64,000 nucleotides of DNA from Burkholderia ubonensis (GCF_001718695.1 NZ_CP013421.1:186001-250000), one strand, 5' to 3'. Positions 8,163 through 17,452 are shown, counted from the stretch's first letter. A program made the numbers and translations. Notes: generated by a model not told the origin, from the letters alone.

Positions 8163-8399
8163 CTACTTCAGCAGCTTCGCGCGCTCCGCGGCCGAGAAGT
8201 TGCTCAGATGTCCCTCGTGGGCTGCCTGTCGGCGGGCGTTCCTGACGACCTCGCGCGAGCGTCCGGGCGGCGCGGGCGCGCTGACCTGCTTGTCGAGCGC
8301 GGTGCTGCCGCAGTGCGGACACGCGGGCGACGCGCCCGCCCGCACCAGCGCTTCGAAGGTCCGGCCGCAGTCGCGGCACCGATAGTCGTAAAGAGGCAT
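8163..8399 (-). CDS. FmdB-type zinc-ribbon protein
   Basis: 78 residues starting at the ATG ending at 8399, preceded by GGAGAGCCGCC. MPLYDYRCRDCGRTFEALV followed by CPHCGS is the FmdB/CxxC_CxxC_SSSS zinc-ribbon signature, with C-x2-C at each knuckle. Family members are small putative regulators of unknown function, often near amidase or metabolic genes; this one is the last gene of the minus-strand nif-accessory set and may bind Zn or Fe. Confidence 0.8.
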   Translation of the reverse strand: MPLYDYRCRDCGRTFEALVRAGASPACPHCGSTALDKQVSAPAPPGRSREVVRNARRQAAHEGHLSNFSAAERAKLLK

Positions 8400-8423
8400 G
8401 GCGGCTCTCCGGTCAAATTGCAT

Positions 8424-8858
8424 TCAGGCGGACGCGGCGGCGCAGCCCGTCGTGGCGGCCGCACAGCCTTCGAGCGAACCGGTCGTCACGTCTGCCGCCG
8501 TCAACGGACCGAGGCCGATCCACGCATGCACGCGCGCCGCATCGAAGCCGACCATCCGGCCGTCGCCCGCTTCCATCAGCGGCCGGCGAATCAGCAACGG
8601 TTCGGCCAGCAGCAGCGCGAGCGCGGCCGCGGCGTCGAGCGCCTCGGGGACGATCCGGCCGGCTTTCACGTCCGGCGCCGCGCGGTTGAACCATTCGTGC
8701 ACCGGCAGCGGCTCGAGAAACGCGAACAGCGTCTTCGGCGTCCACGGCCAGCGCAGCAGATTGCGCACCTCGAGCGTGTGGCCGGCGGCGACCAGCAGCG
8801 CCTTCTGCGCCGCATTGCCGCCGCAGCCGGGTTTTTCGTAAAACGTGACATGAGCCAT
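8424..8858 (-). CDS. nifO: NifO-like nitrogenase-associated protein (ArsC fold)
   Basis: 144 residues from ATG 8858. The start MAHVTFYEKPGCGGNAAQK is the thioredoxin-like ArsC/Spx-type N-terminus, but only one cysteine (C12) lies in the motif. The segment WPWTPKTLFAFLEPLPVHEWFNRAAP and the C-terminal LIRRPLMEAGDGRMVGFDAARVHAWIG fit the nitrogenase-associated protein family (NifO). In Azotobacter nifO is linked to nifB-fdxN and affects Mo use. It overlaps nothing; AAGGATC serves as the ribosome-binding site. Confidence 0.82.
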   Translation of the reverse strand: MAHVTFYEKPGCGGNAAQKALLVAAGHTLEVRNLLRWPWTPKTLFAFLEPLPVHEWFNRAAPDVKAGRIVPEALDAAAALALLLAEPLLIRRPLMEAGDGRMVGFDAARVHAWIGLGPLTAADVTTGSLEGCAAATTGCAAASA

Positions 8859-8872
8859 CGCAAGATCCTTCA

Positions 8873-9640
8873 TCAGAGGCGGCGCAGCAACTGCAGGCAT
8901 TCGGCCGTCGCGGCCATGTCGAGGGCGGTGAAGCCGTCCCGCGAGCGGATCGCCGGATCGGCCCCCAGCGCGAGCAGCGCACGGACGACCTCGGCCTTGC
9001 CCGACGATGCCGCGTACATCAGGCAGGTCGCGCCCGTCACGTTCGCATGGTCGAGCGGCACGCCGGCCCGCGCGAGCCGTTCGATGCCGGCCGGGTCGCC
9101 GTGCACGCAGGCGAGCCACAGCGCGTTGTTGCCGTCCGCGTTGATCGCATCGACCGCCACGCCGTGCGCCAGCAGCGCGTCGACGGCGTCGTGCGCGCCG
9201 CGCCACGCGGCAACCATCAGCGGCGTGTTGTCGTGCGCGTCGCGCGCGCTCGGGCCGACGAAGCCGACGCTCGCGAGCCACGCGGCAAGCGCCGGCTCGA
9301 CCGGGCTGCCGGACGGGTTCGCGCCGGCAACGCTCGCGGCCCATGCCGCGTGCCCGCCGATCAGGTCGCAGACGACCGTGAAGCCGAAGTCCGCGAACAT
9401 GCGCGCCCAGGCCTGACTCGCGTTGCCGCGGTGGCAGTAGATCAGGATCGGCCGGCCGCGCCGCGTGCGCAGCAACAGCTCGTCCTGGTTGTCGCGCGAC
9501 AGCCGCACGGCGTCCGGCCAGCCGGAGCGCGCATGACTGTCGGCATCGCGCGCGTCGAGCACCAGCGCATCGGGATGACGGCCGCGCCACGCGCCGAGCT
9601 CGTTGACCGTGAGACGTCGAAAGACGCGTTGCCCCTTCAT
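8873..9640 (-). CDS. Rhodanese-ankyrin fusion protein
   Basis: 255 residues in two parts. Residues 1-105 form a rhodanese-like domain (LVLDARDADSHARSGWPDAV ... ILIYCHRGNASQAWA) with the catalytic Cys in YCHRGNAS. Residues 125-255 carry three to four ankyrin repeats (DNTPLMVAAWRGAHDAVDAL; GNNALWLACVHGDPAGIERL; GATCLMYAASSGKAEVVRAL; GFTALDMAAT). A rhodanese (RhdN) lies in the Azotobacter nif region; a sulfur-relay role is inferred. The ankyrin half resembles the separate ankyrin protein encoded at 9867-10409, suggesting duplication. Confidence 0.82.
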   Translation of the reverse strand: MKGQRVFRRLTVNELGAWRGRHPDALVLDARDADSHARSGWPDAVRLSRDNQDELLLRTRRGRPILIYCHRGNASQAWARMFADFGFTVVCDLIGGHAAWAASVAGANPSGSPVEPALAAWLASVGFVGPSARDAHDNTPLMVAAWRGAHDAVDALLAHGVAVDAINADGNNALWLACVHGDPAGIERLARAGVPLDHANVTGATCLMYAASSGKAEVVRALLALGADPAIRSRDGFTALDMAATAECLQLLRRL

Positions 9641-9870
9641 TGCGAACGCTCGCGCTGCATGCGCTTGCCGACGACGTGCGCGTCCGCGAGCGGCAGCGGT
9701 TCGAGCGGCGCGCCCTCATCGCGCCGGAACGCGGTGTGGTGTGCGTCGCGGCTCGGTCCGGCTGCATGGCGCTCGTGCCGGAATACGGTCCGGAGCAGAT
9801 GGTCGAGCGCGCTCGCCGCATCGGCGCGCGTGTAACCCGAAGCCGGGCGACGCGAAGCACACGCGCTCAT
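9637..9870 (-). CDS. Small basic protein between two ankyrin genes, unknown
   Basis: 77 residues, rich in Arg and His (RTVFRHERHAAGPSRDAHHTA). Its ATG overlaps the stop of the upstream ankyrin gene (ATGA at 9867-9870) and its stop overlaps the start of the rhodanese-ankyrin gene by 4 bp, so it is embedded in a tightly coupled series. I recognise no family. The perfect coupling on both sides is the main evidence that it is translated. Confidence 0.5.
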   Translation of the reverse strand: MSACASRRPASGYTRADAASALDHLLRTVFRHERHAAGPSRDAHHTAFRRDEGAPLEPLPLADAHVVGKRMQRERSQ

Positions 9871-10409
9871 GCCGCGTCGTCCTGCGTCGCATGCGCGAGC
9901 CGGTGCGATTCGCGCAGCAACTGCAGCGCACGATCGGTGGCCATGTCGCGCGCGCTGCGGCCGTCCGGCGCGCATAGCGTCTCGCTCGCGCCGCATGACA
10001 GCAGCAGCTGCATCACCTCGATCCGGCCGCTCGCGGCCGCCTGCATCAGACACGTGACGTCGTCGTCGTTCGCGTGGTCGACGTCGGCGCCCGCCTCGAT
10101 CAGCCGCAGGATCGGCGCGGGCGCGCCGCCGATGCACGCATACCACAGCGCGCCGTTGCCGGCGTCGTCGAGCGCGTCGAGCCGCGCACCGTGCGCGAGC
10201 AGCGCGTCGAGCACGCCGTCCTCGCCCTGCAGCGCGGCCAGCATCAGCGGCGTGACGCCGTCGATGCCGCACGAGTGCAGATCGGGAAAGTCGTGCCACG
10301 CGAGCCAGGTGGCGAGCGCGGCGGGCATCCGTGGGCGCGGCGGGTCGTCGTCGCGCACCGCGCGCAGGTTGCCGCCGCGGCGTGCGACGAAGGAACTGTG
10401 CAGGGACAT
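9867..10409 (-). CDS. Ankyrin-repeat protein
   Basis: 180 residues with three clear ankyrin repeats (GVTPLMLAALQGEDGVLDALL; GNGALWYACIGGAPAPILRL; DVTCLMQAAASGRIEVMQLLL) and a C-terminal half repeat (GRSARDMATDRALQLLRES). The residues match the ankyrin half of the protein at 8873-9640 closely enough to suggest a common origin. It probably mediates protein contacts in the nif apparatus; there is no signal peptide. Confidence 0.8.
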   Translation of the reverse strand: MSLHSSFVARRGGNLRAVRDDDPPRPRMPAALATWLAWHDFPDLHSCGIDGVTPLMLAALQGEDGVLDALLAHGARLDALDDAGNGALWYACIGGAPAPILRLIEAGADVDHANDDDVTCLMQAAASGRIEVMQLLLSCGASETLCAPDGRSARDMATDRALQLLRESHRLAHATQDDAA

Positions 10410-10450
10410 GGTCGTGCTCCGGCTCCGGTTGACGGACAGGGTTCGGCCAA

Positions 10451-10496
10451 GCGGCCCGCGGGCGCCGGTGCCGGCGCGCGGGAAACGCCGGGCCGC
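10451..10496. repeat. Nested inverted repeats between ankyrin and upstream gene
   Basis: The intergenic stretch 10410-10553 holds an outer inverted repeat GCGGCCC (10451-10457) / GGGCCGC (10490-10496) enclosing an inner stem GCGCCGG (10462-10468) / CCGGCGC (10471-10477). In RNA it could form one long, interrupted hairpin. There is no T-run. A processing, attenuation or mRNA-stability role is possible. Confidence 0.45.
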
Positions 10497-10553
10497 CCCA
10501 CGTTGCTCAGGCCCGCTCGTGCGCGTGGCGAGAAGCGACAGCTTCGCGGCCGC

Positions 10554-11162
10554 TCATACGGGCCGGTTCTCGTTCGGGTTGCGCACCGGACCCATCAGTT
10601 CGAGCCCTTCCTCGTACGTGATCGTGTCGAACGTGACGTCGAACTTGAGCGCCGCGTCGGCGACGGCGTCGAGCTTGCCCGCGGTGTCCTTCTTCTTCAG
10701 CTCGCTCTTCTCGAGATAGAGCAGCTCGAGCATCTCGTTGTAGACGGTGCTCTCCAGAATCGGCAGCACGTAGAACATCGCGCCCTTGTACGGCACCTGG
10801 TAGCGCTTGCTCAGGTCGATGTTGTCGCAGAACAGGAAGTACTTGCCGCCGGCGCTCAACGTGTCGCCGAGCACCTCGGCGACGTCCTTCAGATATTCGA
10901 AGCTCAGCAGGAAGCCCGCGAAGAACGGCAGGTGCGGCTCACCGAAGGTCGCGACGGCCATCACCTGATCGCAGGTCAGCTCGGGCGGGCGCGCTTCGTC
11001 GGCGAGCTTGGCCGCGAAACGCAGCGCGAGTTCGCCGCGGAATCCGACCCGCCCGAAGGTATTCGTGAGCCCCTTCAGCACGGGGTTGAGCAGACGGCCT
11101 TCGGCTTCGAGCCGCGCGAACGCGGTGTCGTCGAGCGTGGTGCGGGTGAGCGCTTCGGTCAT
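10554..11162 (-). CDS. Conserved nif-linked protein, function unknown
   Basis: 202 residues, soluble, no signal peptide. Distinct features: GRLLNPVLKGLTNTFGRVGF, AKLADEARPPELTCDQVM, LGDTLSAGGKYFLFCDNIDL, and a Lys-rich loop (LEKSELKKKDTAG). Only two cysteines. I recognise no characterised family. It is the second gene of the minus-strand set, 43 bp after the truncated haemoglobin, and should be expressed with it. Confidence 0.55.
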   Translation of the reverse strand: MTEALTRTTLDDTAFARLEAEGRLLNPVLKGLTNTFGRVGFRGELALRFAAKLADEARPPELTCDQVMAVATFGEPHLPFFAGFLLSFEYLKDVAEVLGDTLSAGGKYFLFCDNIDLSKRYQVPYKGAMFYVLPILESTVYNEMLELLYLEKSELKKKDTAGKLDAVADAALKFDVTFDTITYEEGLELMGPVRNPNENRPV

Positions 11163-11205
11163 GATGAAAAATCCTCGGTGTCGTCGTCAAAGGTGAGGGC
11201 GAACG

Positions 11206-11625
11206 TCATCGCCCGGTGTTGCGCAACCAGTCGGCCAGCTTGAAGAGCGCCTGCATCAGTTCGTCCCGCAGTGCCGGCTCGACGCCGCATTCGTCGAGCG
11301 CCGCGCGCATGCAGGCGAGCCACGCGTCGCGCTCGGCCATGCCGATCGCGAACGCGCGATGCCGCATCCGCAGACGCGGGTGCCCGCGCTGCGCCGAATA
11401 GTGACGCGGGCCGCCGAGCCACTCGCACAGATAGGTGACGAGCACCGTCTTCACCGGGCCGAGATCCGCGCCGTGCATCGCGCGGATGCCGGCGGCGTCG
11501 GGCCGCGTGTCCATCTGGCGATAGAACGCATCGACGATGCGCGCGAGCGCGGCTGCGCCGCCGAGACGATCCAAAGGCGACGGCGCCGCGTGAAGCGAAT
11601 GAGCGGAATGGGCGGGCGTGTTCAT
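11206..11625 (-). CDS. Group II truncated haemoglobin
   Basis: 139 residues from the ATG at 11625. The trHb2 pattern is clear: PLDRLGGAAALARIVDAFYRQM, LGPVKTVLVTYLCEWLGGP, HYSAQRGHPRLRMRHRAFAIG with the proximal His in MRHRAF, and WLACMRAALDE including the conserved Trp. In a nitrogen-fixing cell it may bind or buffer O2 or NO. No Shine-Dalgarno is visible before the ATG and a sigma54-type promoter sits so close that the mRNA should be nearly leaderless (see that entry). First gene of the minus-strand set. Confidence 0.88.
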   Translation of the reverse strand: MNTPAHSAHSLHAAPSPLDRLGGAAALARIVDAFYRQMDTRPDAAGIRAMHGADLGPVKTVLVTYLCEWLGGPRHYSAQRGHPRLRMRHRAFAIGMAERDAWLACMRAALDECGVEPALRDELMQALFKLADWLRNTGR

Positions 11626-11637
11626 GAAGCCGCTTGG

Positions 11638-11653
11638 TGCAACAACCGTACCA
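11638..11653 (-). promoter_or_regulatory. Sigma54 -24/-12 promoter for the minus-strand nif set
   Basis: On the minus strand the sequence is TGGTACG-GTTG-TTGCA, close to the consensus TGGCACG-N4-TTGCW, with GG and GC exactly ten bases apart. The -12 C falls at 11639, which puts the start of transcription near 11627, about two bases before the haemoglobin ATG (11625). Confidence 0.72.
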
Positions 11654-11747
11654 GGCGAGATGCGCCGGGCCGCAGCGGACGAAGCGGACAAAACCACGCC
11701 TGGATGCGCGACAACTGCGTGTCGTTTGCGACGCTGCGCGCGGCGTT

Positions 11748-11763
11748 TGTCGGGAATCCGACA
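11748..11763. promoter_or_regulatory. NifA upstream activator site shared by divergent promoters
   Basis: TGTCGGGAATCCGACA is a perfect TGT-N10-ACA NifA site with extended dyad symmetry. It lies about 80 bp above the -24 element of nifH and about 95 bp above that of the minus-strand promoter, so one activator site could serve both directions. Confidence 0.85.
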
Positions 11764-11843
11764 CGACGAAGGAAGCCGGCGCCGACCTCGCGCCGCGCGC
11801 AGCCGGCCCGTCGCGACGGGCGTTGCAACGAATGTCGTGCGGG

Positions 11844-11860
11844 TTGGCACGGAAGCTGCA
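11844..11860 (+). promoter_or_regulatory. Sigma54 -24/-12 promoter of nifHDK
   Basis: TTGGCACG-GAAG-CTGCA matches the consensus with one change (C for T in the -12 box) and correct GG-N10-GC spacing. The predicted start, near 11871, leaves a leader of about 128 nt before the nifH ATG at 11999. Confidence 0.88.
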
Positions 11861-11941
11861 ATTGCTGGGCTGCGGACAACTCCTGGCCGATGCGCGGTGC
11901 GACAGAAGAAGACCAAAGGCGATACGGACACGGCAGGCTGA

Positions 11942-12880
<939 letters not shown>

Positions 12881-12897
12881 CGCGCGTCGCGCGACAT

Positions 12898-12926
12898 GCC
12901 CCGCCGCGCGGCGCGCGCGGCGGGGC
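12898..12926 (+). repeat. Perfect 12-bp hairpin in the nifH-nifD gap
   Basis: GCCCCGCCGCGC (12898-12909) pairs perfectly with GCGCGGCGGGGC (12915-12926) across a 5-nt loop, 17 bp after the nifH stop. There is no T-run. It probably stabilises or processes the nifH 3-prime end, supporting a higher dose of NifH than NifDK, as known for other nifHDK transcripts. Confidence 0.7.
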
Positions 12927-12962
12927 GGGCAGTGGAGAACGACCTCACATATGGAGCATGCT

Positions 12963-14426
12963 ATGACCGCCACGGTTGAAGAGCGCAAGGCCGCGAACAA
13001 GGCCCTGATCGACGAAGTGCTGAAGGCCTATCCGGAGAAGATGGCCAAGCGGCGCGCCAAGCATTTGGGTACCTTCGAGGAGGGCAAGCCCGACTGTGGC
13101 GTGAAATCCAACATCAAGTCGCTGCCCGGCGTGATGACGATCCGCGGCTGCGCGTATGCGGGCTCGAAGGGCGTCGTCTGGGGGCCGATCAAGGACATGA
13201 TCCACATCAGCCACGGTCCGGTCGGCTGCGGCCAATACTCGTGGGCGGCGCGCCGCAACTACTACATCGGCACCACCGGCATCGACACGTTCGTCACGAT
13301 GCAGTTCACGTCCGACTTCCAGGAGAAGGACATCGTGTTCGGCGGCGACAAGAAGCTCGACAAGATCATCGACGAGATCCAGCAGCTGTTTCCGCTGAAC
13401 AAGGGCATCTCGATCCAGAGCGAATGCCCGATCGGCCTGATCGGCGACGACATCGAGGCGGTGTCGAAGAAGAAGGCGACCGAATACGCCGGTCACACGA
13501 TCGTGCCGGTGCGCTGCGAAGGCTTTCGCGGCGTGTCGCAATCGCTCGGCCACCACCTCGCGAACGACGCGATCCGCGACTGGGTGTTCGACAAGACCGA
13601 TCCCGACAAGCGCCCCGCGTTCGAATCGACGCCGTACGACGTCGCGATCATCGGCGACTACAACATCGGCGGCGACGCATGGTCGAGCCGCATCCTGCTC
13701 GAGGAAATCGGGCTGCGCGTGATCGCGCAGTGGTCGGGCGACGGCACGATCGCCGAGCTGGAGAACACGCCGAAGGCGAAGCTCAACGTGCTGCACTGCT
13801 ACCGCTCGATGAACTACATCAGCCGGCACATGGAGGAGAAGTACGGGATTCCGTGGGTCGAGTACAACTTCTTCGGCCCGACGATGATCGAGAAGAGCCT
13901 GCGCGAGATCGCGAGCCACTTCGACGACACGATCAAGGCGAACGCCGAGAAGGTGATCGCGAAGTACCGCCCGCTGATGGACGCCGTGATCGCACGGTAC
14001 AAGCCGCGGCTGCAGGGCAAGAAGGTGATGCTGTTCGTCGGCGGCCTGCGTCCGCGCCACGTGATCGGCGCATACGAGGATCTCCGGATGGAGGTGGTCG
14101 GCACCGGCTACGAGTTCGGCCACAACGACGACTACCAGCGCACGACGCACTACGTGAAGGACGGCACGCTGATCTACGACGACGTGACGGGCTACGAGTT
14201 CGAGAAGTTCGTCGAGCAGGTGCAGCCGGACCTCGTCGGCTCCGGGATCAAGGAAAAGTACGTGTTCCAGAAGATGGGCGTGCCGTTCCGGCAGATGCAC
14301 AGCTGGGACTACTCGGGCCCGTACCACGGCTACGACGGCTTCGCGATCTTCGCGCGCGACATGGACATGGCGATTTCGAGCCCGGTCTGGAGCCTCGCGA
14401 AGGCGCCGTGGAAGAAGGCCGCCTGA
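12963..14426 (+). CDS. nifD: NifD, nitrogenase MoFe protein alpha subunit
   Basis: 487 residues from ATG 12963 (TATGGAGCATGCT upstream supplies GGAG; the in-frame ATG 12951 lies within that Shine-Dalgarno). P-cluster cysteines are at C63 ([10 protein letters not shown]), C89 ([10 protein letters not shown]) and in [11 protein letters not shown]; the FeMo-co Cys ligand is in [13 protein letters not shown] and the His ligand region is [16 protein letters not shown]. Forms the alpha2beta2 catalytic component with NifK. It is separated from nifH by a hairpin and from nifK by 78 bp. Confidence 0.98.
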   Translation: MTATVEERKAANKALIDEVLKAYPEKMAKRRAKHLGTFEEGKPDCGVKSNIKSLPGVMTIRGCAYAGSKGVVWGPIKDMIHISHGPVGCGQYSWAARRNYYIGTTGIDTFVTMQFTSDFQEKDIVFGGDKKLDKIIDEIQQLFPLNKGISIQSECPIGLIGDDIEAVSKKKATEYAGHTIVPVRCEGFRGVSQSLGHHLANDAIRDWVFDKTDPDKRPAFESTPYDVAIIGDYNIGGDAWSSRILLEEIGLRVIAQWSGDGTIAELENTPKAKLNVLHCYRSMNYISRHMEEKYGIPWVEYNFFGPTMIEKSLREIASHFDDTIKANAEKVIAKYRPLMDAVIARYKPRLQGKKVMLFVGGLRPRHVIGAYEDLRMEVVGTGYEFGHNDDYQRTTHYVKDGTLIYDDVTGYEFEKFVEQVQPDLVGSGIKEKYVFQKMGVPFRQMHSWDYSGPYHGYDGFAIFARDMDMAISSPVWSLAKAPWKKAA

Positions 14427-14504
14427 CCCACGCCCGCCGACGCTCGCTGCAGACCGCCGGCACCGCGCCCACCGCCCATTTGACGACTGAATCAGGAGTA
14501 CGTG

Positions 14505-16064
14505 ATGCCACAATCCGCCGACAAGATCCTCGATCACGAGTTGCTGTTCCGCGAACCCGAGTATCAGGAGATTTTCCGCACGAAGAAGGAGCAATTCGAG
14601 TTCAACCATCCCGACGAGGCGGTCAAGCAGATCGTCGAGTGGACCAAGACCGAGGACTACAAGCAAAAGAACTTCGCGCGCGATTCGCTGACGGTGAATC
14701 CCGCCAAGGCGTGCCAGCCGCTCGGCGCGGTGTACGTCGCGAACGGCTTTCACAAGACGCTGTCGTTCGTGCACGGCTCGCAGGGCTGCGTCGCGTATTA
14801 CCGTTCGCACTTCTCGCGCCACTTCAAGGAGCCGACCTCGTGCGTCAGCTCGTCGATGACCGAGGATGCGGCGGTGTTCGGCGGCCTGAACAACATGATC
14901 GACGGCCTCGCGAACGCATACAACCTCTACAAGCCCGAGATGATCGCGGTGTCGACCACCTGCATGGCCGAGGTGATCGGCGACGATCTCGACGCGTTCA
15001 TCAAGAACAGCAAGCAGAAGGGCAGCGTGCCGGAAGACTACGACGTGCCGTTCGCCCATACGCCGGCGTTCGTCGGCAGCCACGTCACCGGTTACGACAA
15101 TTCGCTGCTCGGCATCCTCAAGCACTTCTGGGACGGCAAGGCCGGCAGCGCGGCGCCGCTCGTGCGCGTGCCCGACGACAGCGTGAACTTCATCGGCGGC
15201 TTCGACGGCTTCGTCGTCGGCAACATGGCCGAAATTCGCCGGATCTTCGCGCTGTTCGACGTGAAGGTCAACGTGATCTGCGATCCGTCCGAGACCTGGA
15301 ACACGCCGACCGACGGCGAGTTCCGCATGTACGAGGGCGGCACGACGAAGGAGGAGGTCGAACGCGCGCTGCACGCGAAGGCGACCTTCGTGTTCCAGGA
15401 GTACTGCTGCGAGAAGACCAGCAAGTTCATCGCCGAGCACGGCCAGGAAGTCGTCGTGCTGAACGCGCCGGTCGGCGTGGCGGGCACCGATCATTTCCTG
15501 ATGGAAATCTCGCGCGTCACCGGCAAGCCGATCCCGGCGGAACTCGAGAAGGAGCGCGGCCAGCTGGTCGACGCGATGGCCGACAGCCAGGCGCACCTGC
15601 ACGGCAAGCGCTACGCGTTGTACGGCGATCCGGACCAGATGCTCGGCTATACGCAGTTCCTGCTCGAACTCGGCGCGGAGCCCGCGCACGTGCTCGCGAC
15701 CAACGGCAACGAGGCATGGGCGGCGAAGGTGCAGGCGATGTTCGACGCGTCGCCGTACGGCGCGGGCTGCAAGGTGTATCCGAAGCGCGACCTGTGGCAC
15801 ATGCGCTCGCTGCTGTTCACGGAGCCCGTGGATTTCCTGATCGGCAACACCTACGGCAAGTATCTCGAGCGCGACACGAAGACGCCGCTCGTGCGCATGG
15901 TGTTCCCGATCTTCGATCGCCACCACTACCACCGCTATCCGACCTGGGGCTACGCGGGCGCGCTGCGCACGCTGATCATGTTGCTGGACGAATTCTTCGA
16001 AGCGCTCGACGCGAACACGATGGTGCCGTCGAAGACCGACTACAGCTACGACATCATCCGTTGA
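14505..16064 (+). CDS. nifK: NifK, nitrogenase MoFe protein beta subunit
   Basis: 519 residues from ATG 14505 with AGGAG six bases upstream. Long-type NifK with an N-terminal extension ([20 protein letters not shown]). P-cluster ligands are visible in [23 protein letters not shown] and [12 protein letters not shown]. The C-terminus [11 protein letters not shown] is typical. It pairs with NifD in the MoFe protein. A small gene starts 13 bp downstream. Confidence 0.98.
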   Translation: MPQSADKILDHELLFREPEYQEIFRTKKEQFEFNHPDEAVKQIVEWTKTEDYKQKNFARDSLTVNPAKACQPLGAVYVANGFHKTLSFVHGSQGCVAYYRSHFSRHFKEPTSCVSSSMTEDAAVFGGLNNMIDGLANAYNLYKPEMIAVSTTCMAEVIGDDLDAFIKNSKQKGSVPEDYDVPFAHTPAFVGSHVTGYDNSLLGILKHFWDGKAGSAAPLVRVPDDSVNFIGGFDGFVVGNMAEIRRIFALFDVKVNVICDPSETWNTPTDGEFRMYEGGTTKEEVERALHAKATFVFQEYCCEKTSKFIAEHGQEVVVLNAPVGVAGTDHFLMEISRVTGKPIPAELEKERGQLVDAMADSQAHLHGKRYALYGDPDQMLGYTQFLLELGAEPAHVLATNGNEAWAAKVQAMFDASPYGAGCKVYPKRDLWHMRSLLFTEPVDFLIGNTYGKYLERDTKTPLVRMVFPIFDRHHYHRYPTWGYAGALRTLIMLLDEFFEALDANTMVPSKTDYSYDIIR

Positions 16065-16077
16065 CACGGAGGCGGCG

Positions 16078-16398
16078 ATGACGGAACGGGTACTCGTCAA
16101 GACGACGCAGGACGGCCGCAAGGTCGAGGTGATCGACGGCTGGGTCTGCCTCGCAGGCGTGCGCGAGACCGATCATCTGGTGCCGTTGGGCGAGCATCCG
16201 AACCGCCAGGCGATCGCGCGCACGGTGCGCGGCGCCACGCACGTGGCGGGGCGCCTGCCGCTCACGCACGACGAGGCCGCGATCGCGCAGGGCGCGCTGT
16301 CGGCCGCGCAGCGTGCGTTCGACGCGAGCCCGCAAGGGATCGCGCAGCGCATCCGGAAGGCCGTATGGGCGAAGACGGCAGCGGAGGGCGTCGAATGA
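16078..16398 (+). CDS. Small protein downstream of nifK, function unknown
   Basis: 106 residues, soluble and slightly basic (ERVLVKTTQDGRKVEVIDGW ... REIDHL-like RETDHLVPLGEHPNRQAIA). The position, where other diazotrophs have nifT or nifY, suggests a nitrogenase accessory role, but it resembles neither. It begins 13 bp after nifK with GGAGGCGGCG as ribosome-binding site and ends about 100 bp before an intrinsic terminator, so it is the fourth gene of the nifHDK transcript. Confidence 0.6.
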   Translation: MTERVLVKTTQDGRKVEVIDGWVCLAGVRETDHLVPLGEHPNRQAIARTVRGATHVAGRLPLTHDEAAIAQGALSAAQRAFDASPQGIAQRIRKAVWAKTAAEGVE

Positions 16399-16501
16399 GC
16401 GCCGGCCGTTGCGATGCGGCGGCGTTACGACGTGGCGTCGCTCGGTCGCGGCGCGGTCGGTCGGTCGGTCCAACAGGGTTTTACCTCGCGAAATTTGGCC
16501 C

Positions 16502-16527
16502 GCCGCCGGTATGGGGCGGCTTTTTTT
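16502..16527 (+). terminator. Intrinsic terminator of the nifHDK operon
   Basis: GCCGCC-GGTATGG-GGCGGC followed directly by seven T residues (16521-16527). It lies 104 bp after the last gene of the nifHDK transcript. A (GGTC)n run at 16457-16470 precedes it. Confidence 0.85.
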
Positions 16528-16666
16528 CGGCGCGGCGAGCGAGCGGCGCGCGTGACGAGGATTCGACGGCGTGCGCCGCGGCAGCGATCGGCCATCGCCG
16601 GGCCGCGATGCACGGCCCGACGCATGCGCCGTGGCCGCAGCGGCCGGATGGCACCAGGAGGACGCG

Positions 16667-17146
16667 GTGATCTACGTGCTTGAACTGCCGGAAGCCGGCG
16701 CGCCGAACGCATGGTTCGCGTATGACGACGCCGATTTTGCGCGCAAGGTGGCGGCGTCCGACCCGCTCGCACGCGACGAAATCCACGACACGCTGACGGT
16801 GCGCGAGCTGCTCGCATTCGACGGCGCCGAACCCGACGCGGCGCTGCGCGCCGCGTATCCGGCGCTGTGCTCGCTCGGCGACGCCTATGGCTGGGACGCG
16901 ATGCTCTACCGGGCCGACTACGTGCTCGGTCGCGGCGTCTGCGGCAACCAGCCGGTCACGCTGCGCGACGCGGCGGCGGCCGCGCTCGCCGCACGCGGCG
17001 CAGCCATCGTGTACTGGACCGACGACGACGCGCTCGCCGCGTTCGAAGGCGGCGATCCGCGCGTTGCCGGCGAGCGAAACTGGCGGGCGAGGCGGGCGCT
17101 GTACGAGCAGCTCGTCGCGCTCGACGTACTGGCCGACGACAACTGA
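16667..17146 (+). CDS. Conserved protein between nifHDK and nifE, unknown
   Basis: 159 residues from GTG 16667, which has AGGAG six bases upstream; in-frame ATGs further upstream would add a low-complexity Arg/Ala stretch. The sequence IYVLELPEAGAPNAWFAYDD, LLAFDGAEPDAALRAAYPALC and a C-terminal AIVYWTDDDALAAFEGGDPR indicates a soluble acidic protein. I recognise no family. It lies after the nifHDK terminator and I found no -24/-12 element in front of it, so how it is transcribed is unclear. Confidence 0.5.
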   Translation: MIYVLELPEAGAPNAWFAYDDADFARKVAASDPLARDEIHDTLTVRELLAFDGAEPDAALRAAYPALCSLGDAYGWDAMLYRADYVLGRGVCGNQPVTLRDAAAAALAARGAAIVYWTDDDALAAFEGGDPRVAGERNWRARRALYEQLVALDVLADDN

Positions 17147-17295
17147 CGGGCGGCGCAAGGACATGAAGAAACGGCGAACCGAACGAACCCCGGCCGATGC
17201 GTCGGCGAACGCTTTCGCGACCGGATGCGGGAACGAGCGATCGCCCGCTCGCACCGGCGCTGCGCCTTACAGCGTTCGCCGCTCGAGCGCGACTC

Positions 17296-17354
17296 GCGCG
17301 TTGTCGGGTTCCGTTCAAAACCGTCCAAAGCGCGTCCGAATCCCGACAACGCGC
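17296..17354. promoter_or_regulatory. Paired mirror-image NifA half-perfect sites upstream of nifE
   Basis: A 13-bp inverted repeat GCGCGTTGTCGGG (17296-17308) / CCCGACAACGCGC (17342-17354) frames two near-consensus NifA sites: TGTCGGGTTCCGTTCA (17302-17317) and CGTCCGAATCCCGACA (17333-17348). Each has one mismatch to TGT-N10-ACA in its inner half, and their centres are 31 bp apart, about three helical turns. Confidence 0.7.
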
Positions 17355-17401
17355 GCGCCCCGTCAGACCGCATCGAACGGTGTTCATGGGGCCGAGCCGC
17401 A

Positions 17402-17417
17402 TGGTATGGAATTTGCG
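17402..17417 (+). promoter_or_regulatory. Sigma54 -24/-12 promoter of nifEN
   Basis: TGGTATG-GAAT-TTGCG has GG-N10-GC spacing and a good -12 box. The predicted start is near 17428, 25 bp before the nifE ATG. The NifA sites lie 55-100 bp upstream. Confidence 0.78.
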
Positions 17418-17452
17418 GATATCCCGTTGCACGAACCTGAGAGGAACCCGTC

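Noticed and set aside
13241..16081. A long plus-strand frame overlapping nifD and nifK
   Set aside because: Arg/Ala-rich translation typical of an out-of-frame reading of GC-rich genes; nifD and nifK are certain.
12945..16121. A very long open frame on the minus strand opposite nifD and nifK
   Set aside because: It is the mirror of strongly G/C-ending codons in nifDK; it has no family resemblance, no ribosome site and covers two essential genes.
16457..16470. GGTC tandem repeat as a functional element
   Set aside because: Only about three and a half units; likely chance in GC-rich spacer before the terminator.
16528..16666. A sigma54 promoter in front of the gene at 16667
   Set aside because: TGGCACC at 16649 looks like a -24 box but no GC follows at the required ten-base spacing.
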